Below the pieces are notes generated by a model that searched no databases, was not told where the DNA came from, and was given only the letters and a program-made list of their open reading frames with translations. The position numbers and the translations under genes are program-made. Positions 18,093 to 26,860 of a stretch of DNA of 64,000 nucleotides are shown piece after piece. Position 1 is the stretch's first letter. Every line of letters starts with the position of its first letter. The stretch comes from Gordonia hydrophobica NBRC 16057 (GTDB lineage Bacteria; Actinomycetota; Actinomycetes; Mycobacteriales; Mycobacteriaceae): positions 23,935 to 87,934 of the forward strand of contig NZ_BCWU01000015.1 of the NCBI RefSeq assembly GCF_001592365.1. Reading direction: 5' to 3'.

Positions 18093-19289
18093 ATGCCGCT
18101 TAGAGATGAACATCAGATCGTGTCGGTCGATGACCACTTGGTCGAACACCCCCGTGTATGGCAGGACCGGCTGCCTGAGCGCTTCAAGGAAGCCGGTCCG
18201 CGCATCATCGAGGTCGACAACAAGCACCTGTGGACCTACGACGATCAGGTCTTCCCCACCATCGGCCTCAACGCGGTGGCGGGAAAGCCGCCGGAGGAGT
18301 GGGGAATGGATCCGGTGCGCTACGAGGACATGATCCCCGGGTGCTACGACCCGGCGGCACGCGTCAAGGACATGGACCTTGACGGGGTCCAGGCGGCGTT
18401 GTGCTTCCCGTCGTTTCCCGGTTTCGGAGGCGGCACGTTCTTCCGGGCCAAGGACAAGGAACTGGCCTACCACTGTGTCCAGGCATGGAACGACTTCTAC
18501 ATCGACGAGTGGTGCGGAACTGCCCCGGACCGCTTCATCCCGATGGCGATCCTGCCCGTGTGGGATATCGAGCTGACGGTGGCCGAGGCCAAACGCGTTA
18601 TCGCCAAGGGGGCGCGCACCGTGTCGTTCCCGGACAGCCCTGTACCGCTCGGGCTGCCGTCGCTGCATTCCGACCACTGGGACCCGCTGTGGGCGGTGCT
18701 CAGCGAGGCCGGGGTTCCGGTATCGCAGCACTTCGGCTCCGGCTCCTATGTGCCGGGCTTCTCGTTCTCGTCGATGGCGCCCGTCGCAGGCCAGATGACG
18801 ATGCCCGACGCGCCGTTTGCGGTTGCCATCACCCTCTTCTCCTCGAACCTGATGTGGACGACGGTCGACTGGCTGTTCTCCGGGAAGCTGCAGCAGTTCC
18901 CGGATCTGCAGATCAGCCTTGCCGAGGGTGGCGTCGGTTGGGTGCCATACATCCTCGAGCGGTCGGACTTCGTCTGGGAGCGTCACCGTCACTATCAGGA
19001 CATCGACTTCGATGCGAAGCCGTCGGATCTGTTCCGGCAGCACTTCTGGGGGTGCTTCATCGACGACGACTTCGGCGTGAAGAACCGGTACGCGATCGGC
19101 GTGGACCGGATGACCCTGGAGGTCGACTACCCGCACTCGGACTCCAACTGGCCGAACTCGCGCAAGCGTGCCGCCGAAGTGCTCGCCGAGGTGCCGGATG
19201 ATGAGTGCTCGCTGATCGTGGAACAGAACGCTCGCCGCATGCTGAGTTTCCCGCGCGTCGCGACCCGTGAGGCTGCCACTGTCAGCTGA
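18093..19289 (+). CDS. ACMSD-type amidohydrolase family protein
   Basis: 398 aa TIM-barrel metal-dependent hydrolase of the amidohydrolase_2 group. The first strand reads SVDDHLVEHP, giving the D-x-H-type metal site (VDDH). MDLDGVQAALCFPSFPGFGG, VSQHFGSGS and LEVDYPHSDSNWPNS near the C-terminus provide the remaining His and Asp ligands. Relatives decarboxylate or hydrolyse ring compounds (ACMSD, gamma-resorcylate decarboxylase). A second member is at 36095. In a CoA-based catabolic island it may open or decarboxylate a ring or 1,3-diketone (inferred). GAGG about 8 nt before ATG 18093. Confidence 0.87.
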   Translation: MPLRDEHQIVSVDDHLVEHPRVWQDRLPERFKEAGPRIIEVDNKHLWTYDDQVFPTIGLNAVAGKPPEEWGMDPVRYEDMIPGCYDPAARVKDMDLDGVQAALCFPSFPGFGGGTFFRAKDKELAYHCVQAWNDFYIDEWCGTAPDRFIPMAILPVWDIELTVAEAKRVIAKGARTVSFPDSPVPLGLPSLHSDHWDPLWAVLSEAGVPVSQHFGSGSYVPGFSFSSMAPVAGQMTMPDAPFAVAITLFSSNLMWTTVDWLFSGKLQQFPDLQISLAEGGVGWVPYILERSDFVWERHRHYQDIDFDAKPSDLFRQHFWGCFIDDDFGVKNRYAIGVDRMTLEVDYPHSDSNWPNSRKRAAEVLAEVPDDECSLIVEQNARRMLSFPRVATREAATVS

Positions 19290-19321
19290 TCGGTCCTGCG
19301 AGAGGCCGGCGGTGTCAACCG

Positions 19322-19378
19322 CAGTAGCGATGACGCAGGTGCCACGCGCCGGTGTGTACGTTTGCGTCATCGCTACTG
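19322..19378. terminator. Inverted repeat, probable terminator
   Basis: Perfect 16-bp arms CAGTAGCGATGACGCA (19322-19337) and its complement (19363-19378) are separated by a 25-nt loop, 33 bp after the amidohydrolase stop. No T-run. An operator for the following small gene is the alternative. Confidence 0.55.
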
Positions 19379-19477
19379 TGACCTTTCGGACGCACGAGAG
19401 CAAGCAGTATTTCAGACTGAACGACCCCGTCCCACATCGGTCGTCGGCGTGATCGGGAGATGATCAAGGAGGCGATT

Positions 19478-19780
19478 ATGGGCATATTCGATGGCCCCGG
19501 AGCCGACCACTCGGGTCCTCCGGAGCGTGAAGAGGTAGATGATCACGACCTGCTGACCTATGGGGAGGCGGGCGTGCGGCTGTACCACGAGGTAGACAAG
19601 CAGCGGAGACTCGTTGCGGAGCTCGAGTCCGTGGGCGCCGAACCAGGCGCGATCACGTACGCGCGGGATCGGTTGATCGCGCTCGAGGCCGCTCAGGAAC
19701 GCAATCGTCGAGCGCCGATCAACGACGAGAACTTCGAGTCGTTCTTCGGCTACAAGGGCACCGCTCGACGTAATACGTGA
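19478..19780 (+). CDS. Small acidic hypothetical protein
   Basis: 100 aa, not recognised. AAGGAGG 5 nt before ATG 19478 is a strong start signal, and an earlier ATG at 19460 has none. The protein begins MGIFDGPGADHSGPPEREEV, is rich in Asp/Glu, and has a helical central part (VRLYHEVDKQRRLVAELESV) that could form a coiled coil. No Cys, no signal, no membrane segment. It is followed by a hairpin. Position between amidohydrolase and acyl-CoA dehydrogenase genes hints at a pathway-linked accessory role, but nothing in the sequence shows it. Confidence 0.7.
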   Translation: MGIFDGPGADHSGPPEREEVDDHDLLTYGEAGVRLYHEVDKQRRLVAELESVGAEPGAITYARDRLIALEAAQERNRRAPINDENFESFFGYKGTARRNT

Positions 19781-19799
19781 GGTCGCGACGGCGAGAGCA

Positions 19800-19841
19800 A
19801 ATCGGCCTGTGCGAGTGGATCACCACTTGCACAGGCCGATT
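19800..19841. terminator. Bidirectional hairpin terminator
   Basis: AATCGGCCTGTGC pairs with GCACAGGCCGATT, with an inner AGTGG/CCACT pairing and short loop. It sits between the convergent small gene and the acyl-CoA dehydrogenase operon. Confidence 0.8.
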
Positions 19842-19862
19842 CCCGTCGGCATGGACGGTTGT

Positions 19863-20876
19863 TCAGTTGCGGTGCCAGGCCATCATCGACGGCAGTGCCC
19901 GGTCGGGTGCGTAGATGTCGAAGACACGGTCGGCGAGCCCACGTTCGAGTTGGTGGTAGGACCCCGCGAGGGCATCGATCTGGAAGGCGCGCCCGACGTA
20001 GCGGTGCAGTGGATGCTCAGCCGTGAGTCCGATCGCACCGCAGACCTGCAGGGCGACGTCGGCGACCCCGCGGGTGGCGCGGCCCGCGGCCGCCTTGGCA
20101 GCCTGGGCGGGGAGCCGGCCGCCGAACATCCATGCTTCGGTGACCAGTGCGTCGGCGCCTTCGAGCTGCGCGTGGGCCTGGGCCAGCGCATGCCGAGGCG
20201 ACTGGAATGCACCGATCGGCGTCCCGTACTGGGCGCGGACGGTGACCTGATCGATGGCGATGCGCAGGATCTCCCGAGCGATGGCCACCGATTCAGTCGC
20301 CAGCGAACGATGTGCCGCAGCGATCGCGCGGTTCCACTCGGTTGATGCCTCCGTCAGCGGTCCGGTCAACGGCCCGCGGACAGACGTCCAGTAGGTGGAT
20401 GCGTCGAATGTGTTGAGGCGCTCGCTGACCAACTCGTCGCCGTCGACGACACCGATCGACACCGTTCCCATGGTGCCGGCGACGGGGACGACGAGGCGTT
20501 CGCCCGGAACCAGTGGCCCGAGGACGATCCCGGAGACCTGTGAACTGTCCGAACGCGGCGTGTATCCGTCGCTTGCGGCGGGCAGCACAACCCGAGTGGC
20601 GCCGCGCAGCGGCAGCGGTGAGAGTTCGGCGAGCATCACCCGGTCCAGGCAGTCCGTCTGCGCCAGAGACTGCCCTTGCGCGCGGAAAAGGACGCGGTCG
20701 GCGTCGATCGGGTACTGGCCGACGATGTCGGCCCAGCCCAGTTCATCGAGCCGGGGCGCGACTGCCGTGTGCTCTTCGGTCTCCGCGGACTGGCCTGCTG
20801 CGATGTCGCCGAACAGCCGCATCACCGCTTCCTCGACCATCGGCCACGTTTCATCGACCGGGGTGTTGTTGCTCAT
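19863..20876 (-). CDS. Acyl-CoA dehydrogenase, short subunit of a heteromeric pair
   Basis: 337 aa, shorter than the usual ~380. The C-terminal ACAD helical domain is visible: VRAQYGTPIGAFQSPRHALAQ and CGAIGLTAEHPLHRYVGRAF. The N-terminal and middle domains are shortened. No Glu is obvious at the usual HGGxGYxxE site (GAIGLTAEHP has a shifted E). Such short subunits pair with a full-length partner in alpha2beta2 enzymes like those acting on steroid side chains; the partner gene overlaps by 4 nt upstream. Likely introduces an alpha,beta double bond into a bulky acyl-CoA (inferred). Confidence 0.85.
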   Translation of the reverse strand: MSNNTPVDETWPMVEEAVMRLFGDIAAGQSAETEEHTAVAPRLDELGWADIVGQYPIDADRVLFRAQGQSLAQTDCLDRVMLAELSPLPLRGATRVVLPAASDGYTPRSDSSQVSGIVLGPLVPGERLVVPVAGTMGTVSIGVVDGDELVSERLNTFDASTYWTSVRGPLTGPLTEASTEWNRAIAAAHRSLATESVAIAREILRIAIDQVTVRAQYGTPIGAFQSPRHALAQAHAQLEGADALVTEAWMFGGRLPAQAAKAAAGRATRGVADVALQVCGAIGLTAEHPLHRYVGRAFQIDALAGSYHQLERGLADRVFDIYAPDRALPSMMAWHRN

Positions 20877-22054
20877 CGCTTCTCCTTAGGCAGTCGTAGC
20901 AGGTGATCGGCGATGATCCCGCGTTGAACCTCGGCGGATCCGCCCATCACGGTCCCAGCCCGTGTGTACCACCACTCGGCTCGAAGGGAATCGAGTTCCG
21001 CCGCGTCGACATCGGGGCGTCCACCCACCATCTGATCTCGCCGAACGTCGAGGACGAGATCGTTCACGGCCTTCTCGGCAGTGCCGAACAGTAGCTTGTC
21101 GACGCTGCTTTCGGGTCCGACGATCTCGCCACGGGCGAGACGCCGCACAGTCTCGGCGGTGCGCGCCTGCGCGCAGACGACCTGGATGTAGATCTCTCCG
21201 AAACGCGCGCGGTCTGCGGTCGAACCCGCAGTGACCATGTACTCACGGAGCCGGCCCAACTCGGTCATCGCCTTGTTCAGTACCGCGTAACCGTACATGC
21301 CGCGCTCGTACTGCATGAGGTACATGGTTACCGCCCAGCCGCCGTCGATCTCGCCGATGACGCGCTCGCGCGGCACGTGTACGTCGTCGAAGAAGATCTC
21401 GGCGAGTTCGCGCCGGCCGCTCGCTAGGGCGATCGGCCGGACGGTGACGCCGGGGGTGTCGGTGTCGACGAGGACCATGGTCAGACCCCGGTGGCGACTC
21501 TCGGGCGTCCCGGTGCGGACCAGCGCGACGACCCGGCGAGCGGTCGGTCCCTGACTTGTCCAGATCTTCTGACCGTTGATCACCAGTTCGTCGCCGTCAA
21601 CCGAGGCGCGGGTCCGCAGGCTCGCCAGGTCGCTGCCGGACTCGGGTTCGGAGAACGACTGTCCCCACCATTCGCTGCCGTCGAGGTAACCGGAAAGGTA
21701 CTGCGACGCGAGATCAGGTGCGAAGTGGATCAGCGCGGGCCCCAGAGTCTCCAGGGTCCAATGCTGTGCCGGGATCGGCAGCATCGCGGCACCGATCTCC
21801 TCGTAGTAGACGGCGCGGTGGATCTCGTCGCCGCCCAACCCGCCGACCTCGACGGGCCAACCGAGCCGGTTCCAGCCCTGCGCGTACAACTCGGCCAGCA
21901 CCTTCGAGCCGAAGGCGAGTTCGTCCTCAGCCGAAGTGAAGGAAACCGCGCGCCACTGATCCGCCCAGGACAACTCCTGGAGATAGCGGCGGAAATCGCG
22001 GCGATACCGCGACACGTCGGCCCGATACTCCGCGGCATTGTCGACGGCGTTCAT
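20873..22054 (-). CDS. Acyl-CoA dehydrogenase, large subunit of a heteromeric pair
   Basis: 393 aa. Flavin and substrate motifs: GQSFSEPESGSDLASLRTRA, VINGQKIWTSQGPTARR, AEIFFDDVHVP, and C-terminal GTVMGGSAEVQRGIIADHLL binding FAD across the dimer. Overlap of 4 nt with the short subunit indicates coupled synthesis in equal amounts. This organisation matches heterotetrameric FadE pairs of actinobacterial steroid and isoprenoid degradation. The operon continues from the upstream MaoC and acyl-CoA synthetase genes on the minus strand. Confidence 0.9.
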   Translation of the reverse strand: MNAVDNAAEYRADVSRYRRDFRRYLQELSWADQWRAVSFTSAEDELAFGSKVLAELYAQGWNRLGWPVEVGGLGGDEIHRAVYYEEIGAAMLPIPAQHWTLETLGPALIHFAPDLASQYLSGYLDGSEWWGQSFSEPESGSDLASLRTRASVDGDELVINGQKIWTSQGPTARRVVALVRTGTPESRHRGLTMVLVDTDTPGVTVRPIALASGRRELAEIFFDDVHVPRERVIGEIDGGWAVTMYLMQYERGMYGYAVLNKAMTELGRLREYMVTAGSTADRARFGEIYIQVVCAQARTAETVRRLARGEIVGPESSVDKLLFGTAEKAVNDLVLDVRRDQMVGGRPDVDAAELDSLRAEWWYTRAGTVMGGSAEVQRGIIADHLLRLPKEKR

Positions 22055-22205
22055 GATCTGCCCTCCGGATCATAGGTGGCTTCGGGTAGCCGGCAGGTCG
22101 TATCCCCGGTGCCGGGGAGTCTAGTGCTGCACACGGCCCGGCTGCGGTGCAACGGCCCCGGCCGGCTGCCGGGGCCGGCATTCACCGTGCCTCCGCGACT
22201 GCCCG

Positions 22206-22682
22206 TCACGGCAGCTGTGGGGTGTTGAAGATGTTGCGGCTGATCAGGTCGGCGACGAGCGCCGGCTTATCTGCACCGTCGAGCTCGACGGTGTGCCGCA
22301 CGGTCAGGTTCACGGTGACCTCGTCGACCGGATCGACTTCGACGAGTTCTGAGCGCACGCGAATCCGGCTCCCCGGGGTGACCGGCGACAGGAAACGAAC
22401 ACGATTGAGACCGTAGTTGATTCCCATCTTGCGGTTGTCGACCTGGTAGTTGTCCTTGCTCAGCGACGGGATGAGCGAGAGAGTCAGGAACCCATGGGCG
22501 ATGGTCGCTCCGTACGGGCTTTCGGTGGCGGCACGCTCGGTGTCGACGTGGATCCACTGGTGGTCGTCGGTGACGTCGGCGAATCCGTCGATGCGAGCCT
22601 GGTCGACGGTTACCCAGCGGCTGACGCCCAGGGTCTCACCCCGGGCGCTCACCGCGTCGGCCACTGATGTGATGGTTCTCAT
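22206..22682 (-). CDS. MaoC-like (R)-enoyl-CoA hydratase
   Basis: 158 aa single hotdog domain. The segment GFADVTDDHQWIHVD followed by YGATIAHGFLTLSL is the MaoC/NodN hydratase motif with its Asp and His dyad. It hydrates trans-2-enoyl-CoA to (R)-3-hydroxyacyl-CoA. It lies between the dehydrogenase pair and the acyl-CoA synthetase on the same strand, so it likely performs the hydration step after the dehydrogenase pair (inferred). Confidence 0.9.
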   Translation of the reverse strand: MRTITSVADAVSARGETLGVSRWVTVDQARIDGFADVTDDHQWIHVDTERAATESPYGATIAHGFLTLSLIPSLSKDNYQVDNRKMGINYGLNRVRFLSPVTPGSRIRVRSELVEVDPVDEVTVNLTVRHTVELDGADKPALVADLISRNIFNTPQLP

Positions 22683-22718
22683 GTGTACTGTCGGTCCTTC
22701 GTCGGTTCGATAGGTGGG

Positions 22719-24251
22719 TTAGGGCGTTCGGGCGGGTGTCGAGTCGGAAGACACAGCCGGGTTCGTGCGGAGATCGTCGACGATACTGCGGCGCAACACT
22801 TTGCCGGTGGCCGTGGTCGGCAGCTCATCGGCGAGCACGATACGGTCAGGCGTGCGTGAGCCGCGCAGAGCGTCGCGAACGAACGCTCGAAGCTCGTCGG
22901 GCTCGGCGGTCGTGTCCGGGGCGGGCACCACCACCGCGACGATGATCTGACCCCACTGCGGATCTTCCACTCCGACAACGGCCACGTCTGCGACGTCGGG
23001 GTGTTCTACGAGTACCGACTCGATCTCGGCGGGGGCGATGTTCTCGCCGCCACGGATGATCGTGTCGTCCATGCGCCCGCTGATGAAGATGTACCCGTCC
23101 TCGTCGCGCTCGGCGAGATCCTTGGTGGCGAACCAGCCGTCGTCGTCGAGTACTGAGCCCAGTTCGTCGTACCTCCCCGACACCTGGTCACCACGCACGT
23201 ACAGTTCGCCGGGATACCCGGCCGGCAGGTCAGTGCCATCGGCGGCGCGGATAGCGATCTCGATGCCGGGAACGGACTGCCCGACCGATCCCAGCCGGCG
23301 GGCGATCGCCGGATCGTCGGTGTCGAGGGCGGCGCGGTGGTCGTCGGGCGTGAGGACCGCGATCGTCGAGCTGGTCTCGGTGAGTCCGTAGGCGTTCACG
23401 AATCCGACGTGCGGCAGGAGCTCGATGGCGCGGCGCACCAACGGTAGGGCGACCTTGGAGCCGCCGTAGGCCAACGACGTGAGCGACGGCAGCGTGGCGC
23501 CGGTGCGCTCGAGTTCCGCGACGATACGAGCCAGCATCGTGGGTACCACCGTGGCACTGGTGACGTGTTCCTGCTCGATGAGCCGTACCCATTCGGTGGG
23601 GTCGAAGTTCCGCAGGTAGACGATCCGGCGGCCGGCATAGAGGTTGGAGAGGACCGCGCTGACGCCGGCGATGTGATACGGCGGTACACACACCAGGCTC
23701 GCGTCGTCGGCGGTCATCGAGGCGAACTCGACGGTCTGCATGATGTAGCTCGCGAGGTTGGCACCCGACAGCTGCACCGCTTTGGGACGCGAGGTGGTGC
23801 CGGAGGTGAACAGCACCACCGCGGGGGCGTCCGGGTCGGCGAACTCGTCGACCGGATCGGTGTCATGGGCGCGGGCGAGGAACTCTCCCGACTCGATGGG
23901 GGGAATCGCTGTTCCCGCCGAGGCGGCGACGTCGAGGTAGTCGAGGTCGGCGATGACCAGGGGCTGGTCGAGTCGGCCGATGAGCTCGTGCAGTCCCTGC
24001 GTCGACAACCGGTAGTTCAACGGCGTGTACGGGACGGCTGCGCGTCCCGATGCCAGCATGCTGACCGCGAGGTCCGCGCCGCCGGTGCCGATGTAGACGA
24101 CATGCCGCGCGCCGGAGTCGGCGATCACACCCGCGCCACCGCCGGCGAGGGATGCGAGGTCGGCCACGGTCAGCCGCAGCTCGTCGGACACGATGGCGAC
24201 GCGGTCGGGATGATCGGCGACGGCCATCTCCAAGACCAGATTCATCGACAT
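22719..24251 (-). CDS. AMP-dependent acyl-CoA synthetase (FadD-like)
   Basis: 510 aa. ANL motifs: VLFTSGTTSRPKAVQLSG, YGLTETSS, DGWFATKDLAERDEDGYI, GRMDDTIIRGGENIAPAEIE and the C-terminal LPTTATGKVLRRSI with the catalytic Lys. It should adenylate and thioesterify the acid entering this operon. It is the first gene of the minus-strand operon synthetase-MaoC-dehydrogenase-dehydrogenase. CTCTATAC lies on the coding strand 50-57 nt upstream in an AT-rich divergent promoter region shared with the next ACAD operon. Confidence 0.92.
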   Translation of the reverse strand: MSMNLVLEMAVADHPDRVAIVSDELRLTVADLASLAGGGAGVIADSGARHVVYIGTGGADLAVSMLASGRAAVPYTPLNYRLSTQGLHELIGRLDQPLVIADLDYLDVAASAGTAIPPIESGEFLARAHDTDPVDEFADPDAPAVVLFTSGTTSRPKAVQLSGANLASYIMQTVEFASMTADDASLVCVPPYHIAGVSAVLSNLYAGRRIVYLRNFDPTEWVRLIEQEHVTSATVVPTMLARIVAELERTGATLPSLTSLAYGGSKVALPLVRRAIELLPHVGFVNAYGLTETSSTIAVLTPDDHRAALDTDDPAIARRLGSVGQSVPGIEIAIRAADGTDLPAGYPGELYVRGDQVSGRYDELGSVLDDDGWFATKDLAERDEDGYIFISGRMDDTIIRGGENIAPAEIESVLVEHPDVADVAVVGVEDPQWGQIIVAVVVPAPDTTAEPDELRAFVRDALRGSRTPDRIVLADELPTTATGKVLRRSIVDDLRTNPAVSSDSTPARTP

Positions 24252-24543
24252 GTCGTTCTCCTGTTCGTGGACTCGACGCAGTGGCCCACTGAGTGTGCCA
24301 GTATAGAGTAAAACAGATATATGATTCCATATCGAACGGGCGCTTCGGCTTCACTCGCCGTCCCTGCTCGCTAGATCGATACCGTTATATGTTTATCAAC
24401 TAACTGGGGTCTGTGACCAGGTACCGGTGGCAGACGAGAGGAAGGGGAATGCAGATGCTTCTGCGGTGGAGCTCGGGTGGTGGCCGGAGGGTCGCCGGTC
24501 GGGGCGATGACCGAACCAGGCGATCGGCCGGGGCGGTGTCGCG
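24252..24543. promoter_or_regulatory. 292-bp divergent promoter region
   Basis: No gene seen. Two AT-rich stretches (24300-24335 and 24380-24405) stand out against the GC-rich background and probably carry the promoters of the minus-strand synthetase operon and the plus-strand dehydrogenase operon. The plus-strand gene lacks a strong ribosome site. Confidence 0.45.
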
Positions 24544-25677
24544 GTGAACGCAGTGAACGTGTTGTCGGCCGCCGAGGCCGACGACCTTCGGCAGTCGGTG
24601 CGCGCGGTCTGCGATCGCTATGCGTCGTCCGACCGGGTGCGGGCCGCGGCGTTCAGCGCCGACGGATTCGATCGGGAGCTCTGGGAGGTGCTTTGCACGC
24701 AGGTCGGCGTCGCCGGCATCGGACTCGAGGAATCGGCTGGTGGCGCGGGGTACGGGACGGCCGCGGTGTCGGTGGTCGGGTCGGAACTCGGCCGCTGCCT
24801 GGCCCCCGTGCCCTTCTACTCGTCGGTGGTTCTGGCTCAGTCCTTGCTCGCCGAGTCCGAGGACGACGAGCTCATCGGCGAGGTGCTTCCAGGGCTGATG
24901 GCAGGTGAGCGGGTTGCGGCCGCGGTCATCAGCCCAGACGGTGGTGCATGGAGTCCTACCCGGATCTCGGTGAGTGTGAACGACTCGACGCTGGGAGGCC
25001 GTGCCGTTCATGTCCTGGGCGGGCCGTGGGTCACCGATCTGGTGGTTGTCGCTGAGGGGGACGCCGGACTGGAGGTGCATCATGTCGACGTCGCCGCCGC
25101 GGTCAGCGCCGGCACACTCGACATCACCCCGGAACGTGTCCTCGACGCCACCCGGCCGATGATCACCGTACAGCTCAACCGAGTTCGCTCACGACGGGTC
25201 TCCGTCGGGTCGGTCGGCGCGCGCCTCGACGCCTACGCCGACCGTGCTCTGGCGGTGCTGACCGCCGAGCAAGTCGGTGCCAACGAGCGTGTGCTCGAGA
25301 TGGCGGCGGACTACGCACGGGTGCGTGAACAGTTCGGGCGGCCGATCGGGAGTTTCCAGGCGATCAAGCACAAGTGCGCCGACATGCTCGTGGATCTCGA
25401 GCGCGCACGCTCCGCCTCGGCCGCAGCCATCGAGGCGGCCGACGCCGAGGGGCCGATCGCTGCTGAGCTGGAGTGGCGAGCCGCGATGGCCAAGGCTGTC
25501 TGCTCGGAGTCACTCCGGTCAGCGTCCCAGGCCAACATCCAGATTCACGGCGGCATCGGTTACACCTGGGAGAATGACGCTCAGCTCTACTTCAAGCGGG
25601 CCTGTACCGACGAGGTGATCCTGGGCGGGACCGGCCACCAGTGGGAAACGCTCGCCGCCCAGGCGAAGATCGTATGA
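24544..25677 (+). CDS. Acyl-CoA dehydrogenase (pair subunit with catalytic Glu)
   Basis: 377 aa. The C-terminal domain has YARVREQFGRPIGSFQAIKH and IQIHGGIGYTWENDAQLYF, where the Glu of TWEND is at the catalytic-base position. The N-terminal half is divergent. It starts with GTG 24544 and is the first gene of a four-gene plus-strand operon; the next dehydrogenase begins 13 bp later. Complementary motifs in the two (Glu here, FAD-binding tail there) suggest an alpha/beta heteromer (inferred). Confidence 0.88.
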   Translation: MNAVNVLSAAEADDLRQSVRAVCDRYASSDRVRAAAFSADGFDRELWEVLCTQVGVAGIGLEESAGGAGYGTAAVSVVGSELGRCLAPVPFYSSVVLAQSLLAESEDDELIGEVLPGLMAGERVAAAVISPDGGAWSPTRISVSVNDSTLGGRAVHVLGGPWVTDLVVVAEGDAGLEVHHVDVAAAVSAGTLDITPERVLDATRPMITVQLNRVRSRRVSVGSVGARLDAYADRALAVLTAEQVGANERVLEMAADYARVREQFGRPIGSFQAIKHKCADMLVDLERARSASAAAIEAADAEGPIAAELEWRAAMAKAVCSESLRSASQANIQIHGGIGYTWENDAQLYFKRACTDEVILGGTGHQWETLAAQAKIV

Positions 25678-25690
25678 GGAGCCAGACACG

Positions 25691-26860
25691 ATGACCACCG
25701 ATTTCCCGCGGCTGACGACGATCTTCGACCGCACCGACGATCCTGATCGGATCCGAGCCGAGATCCGCGACTTCCTGGACCAGGCACCGAAACCGCCGGG
25801 GTTGCGCGACTACGGCCCCACGCCGACGGCCAACGACGTCGAGCCGGGGCGGGCCTGGCATCGGCATCTTGCCGAGAACGGTCTCACCTGCCTGCACTGG
25901 CCCAAGGAGTACGGTGGCGCCGACGCATCAGTGGTCGGGCAGGCGATCTTCGCCGAGGAAGCTGCTCGAGCCGGGGTCCCGCGCCAGTTGGGCATCACCG
26001 CCATCGACCTGGTCGGACCCGTCCTGCTCGCCTTCGGCACCCCGGAGCAGAAGGAAGCTCACCTCGAGTCGATCCGCACCGGAGACCACATCTGGTGCCA
26101 ACTGTTCTCCGAGCCGGGTGCCGGCTCGGATCTGGCAGGAATCCGCACCACCGTCGAGCAACGCGACGATGGACGGTGGGTGGTATCCGGTCAGAAGGTG
26201 TGGAGTTCGGCCGCCGCGTCGGCGGACTACGGCATTCTGCTCGCTCGCACCGGCCCGGACAAACACAAGGGCCTGAGCGCCTTCATCGTCCCGATGAACG
26301 CGGACGGCGTGACCGTGCGGCCGTTGGTCCAACTCGATGGTGAGAGCAAGTTCAACGAGGTCTTCCTCGACGACGTCGTCCTCGACGCCCACGCGATCAT
26401 AGGCGAACCCGGACAGGGTTGGGCGGTGGCCATGGTGACACTGGGACGGGAACGGCTGACCCTGGGTTCACAGGCAGTCTCCATGTTCCGGCTGCATGAG
26501 AAGCTGGTTGAGACCGCGACTGCACGCGGCAGCATGGACCCGGTGCTGGCTCGGTCGCTGACCACCCTGTGGGCACGACTCTGGCTGTTGCGGTACACCT
26601 GGCAGCGTGCCATCGAGTCCGGAGATCTCACCTCGCCGACGTTCTCGGTGCTCAAGTTGATGACCTCGGAGGCCGAACGCGACCTCGGTGATCTCGCCAC
26701 CGACGTGCTGGGCACCGATGCGTGCATCGATCCGGCAGAGGATCCGCTGGTGCATGCCATGCTGGTGGGGCGTGCCCAGACGATCCTCGGTGGTACCAGT
26801 GAGATCCAACGGAACATCCTCGGCGAGCGGGTACTCGGACTGCCGAAGGAACCCCGGTGA
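25691..26860 (+). CDS. Acyl-CoA dehydrogenase (pair subunit with FAD-binding tail)
   Basis: 389 aa. Motifs: CQLFSEPGAGSDLAGIRTTV, VSGQKVWSSAAASADYG, NEVFLDDVVLDAHAIIGE, and C-terminal ILGGTSEIQRNILGERVLGL typical of FadE proteins. The helix usually carrying the catalytic Glu is not of the HGGxGY type, consistent with being the partner subunit of the preceding gene. It overlaps the CoA-transferase gene by 4 nt (GTGA), so the operon is tightly coupled. Confidence 0.9.
   Translation: MTTDFPRLTTIFDRTDDPDRIRAEIRDFLDQAPKPPGLRDYGPTPTANDVEPGRAWHRHLAENGLTCLHWPKEYGGADASVVGQAIFAEEAARAGVPRQLGITAIDLVGPVLLAFGTPEQKEAHLESIRTGDHIWCQLFSEPGAGSDLAGIRTTVEQRDDGRWVVSGQKVWSSAAASADYGILLARTGPDKHKGLSAFIVPMNADGVTVRPLVQLDGESKFNEVFLDDVVLDAHAIIGEPGQGWAVAMVTLGRERLTLGSQAVSMFRLHEKLVETATARGSMDPVLARSLTTLWARLWLLRYTWQRAIESGDLTSPTFSVLKLMTSEAERDLGDLATDVLGTDACIDPAEDPLVHAMLVGRAQTILGGTSEIQRNILGERVLGLPKEPR

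Noticed and set aside
17994..19403. 469-codon minus-strand frame
   Set aside because: Mirror of the amidohydrolase gene; no ribosome site or domain.
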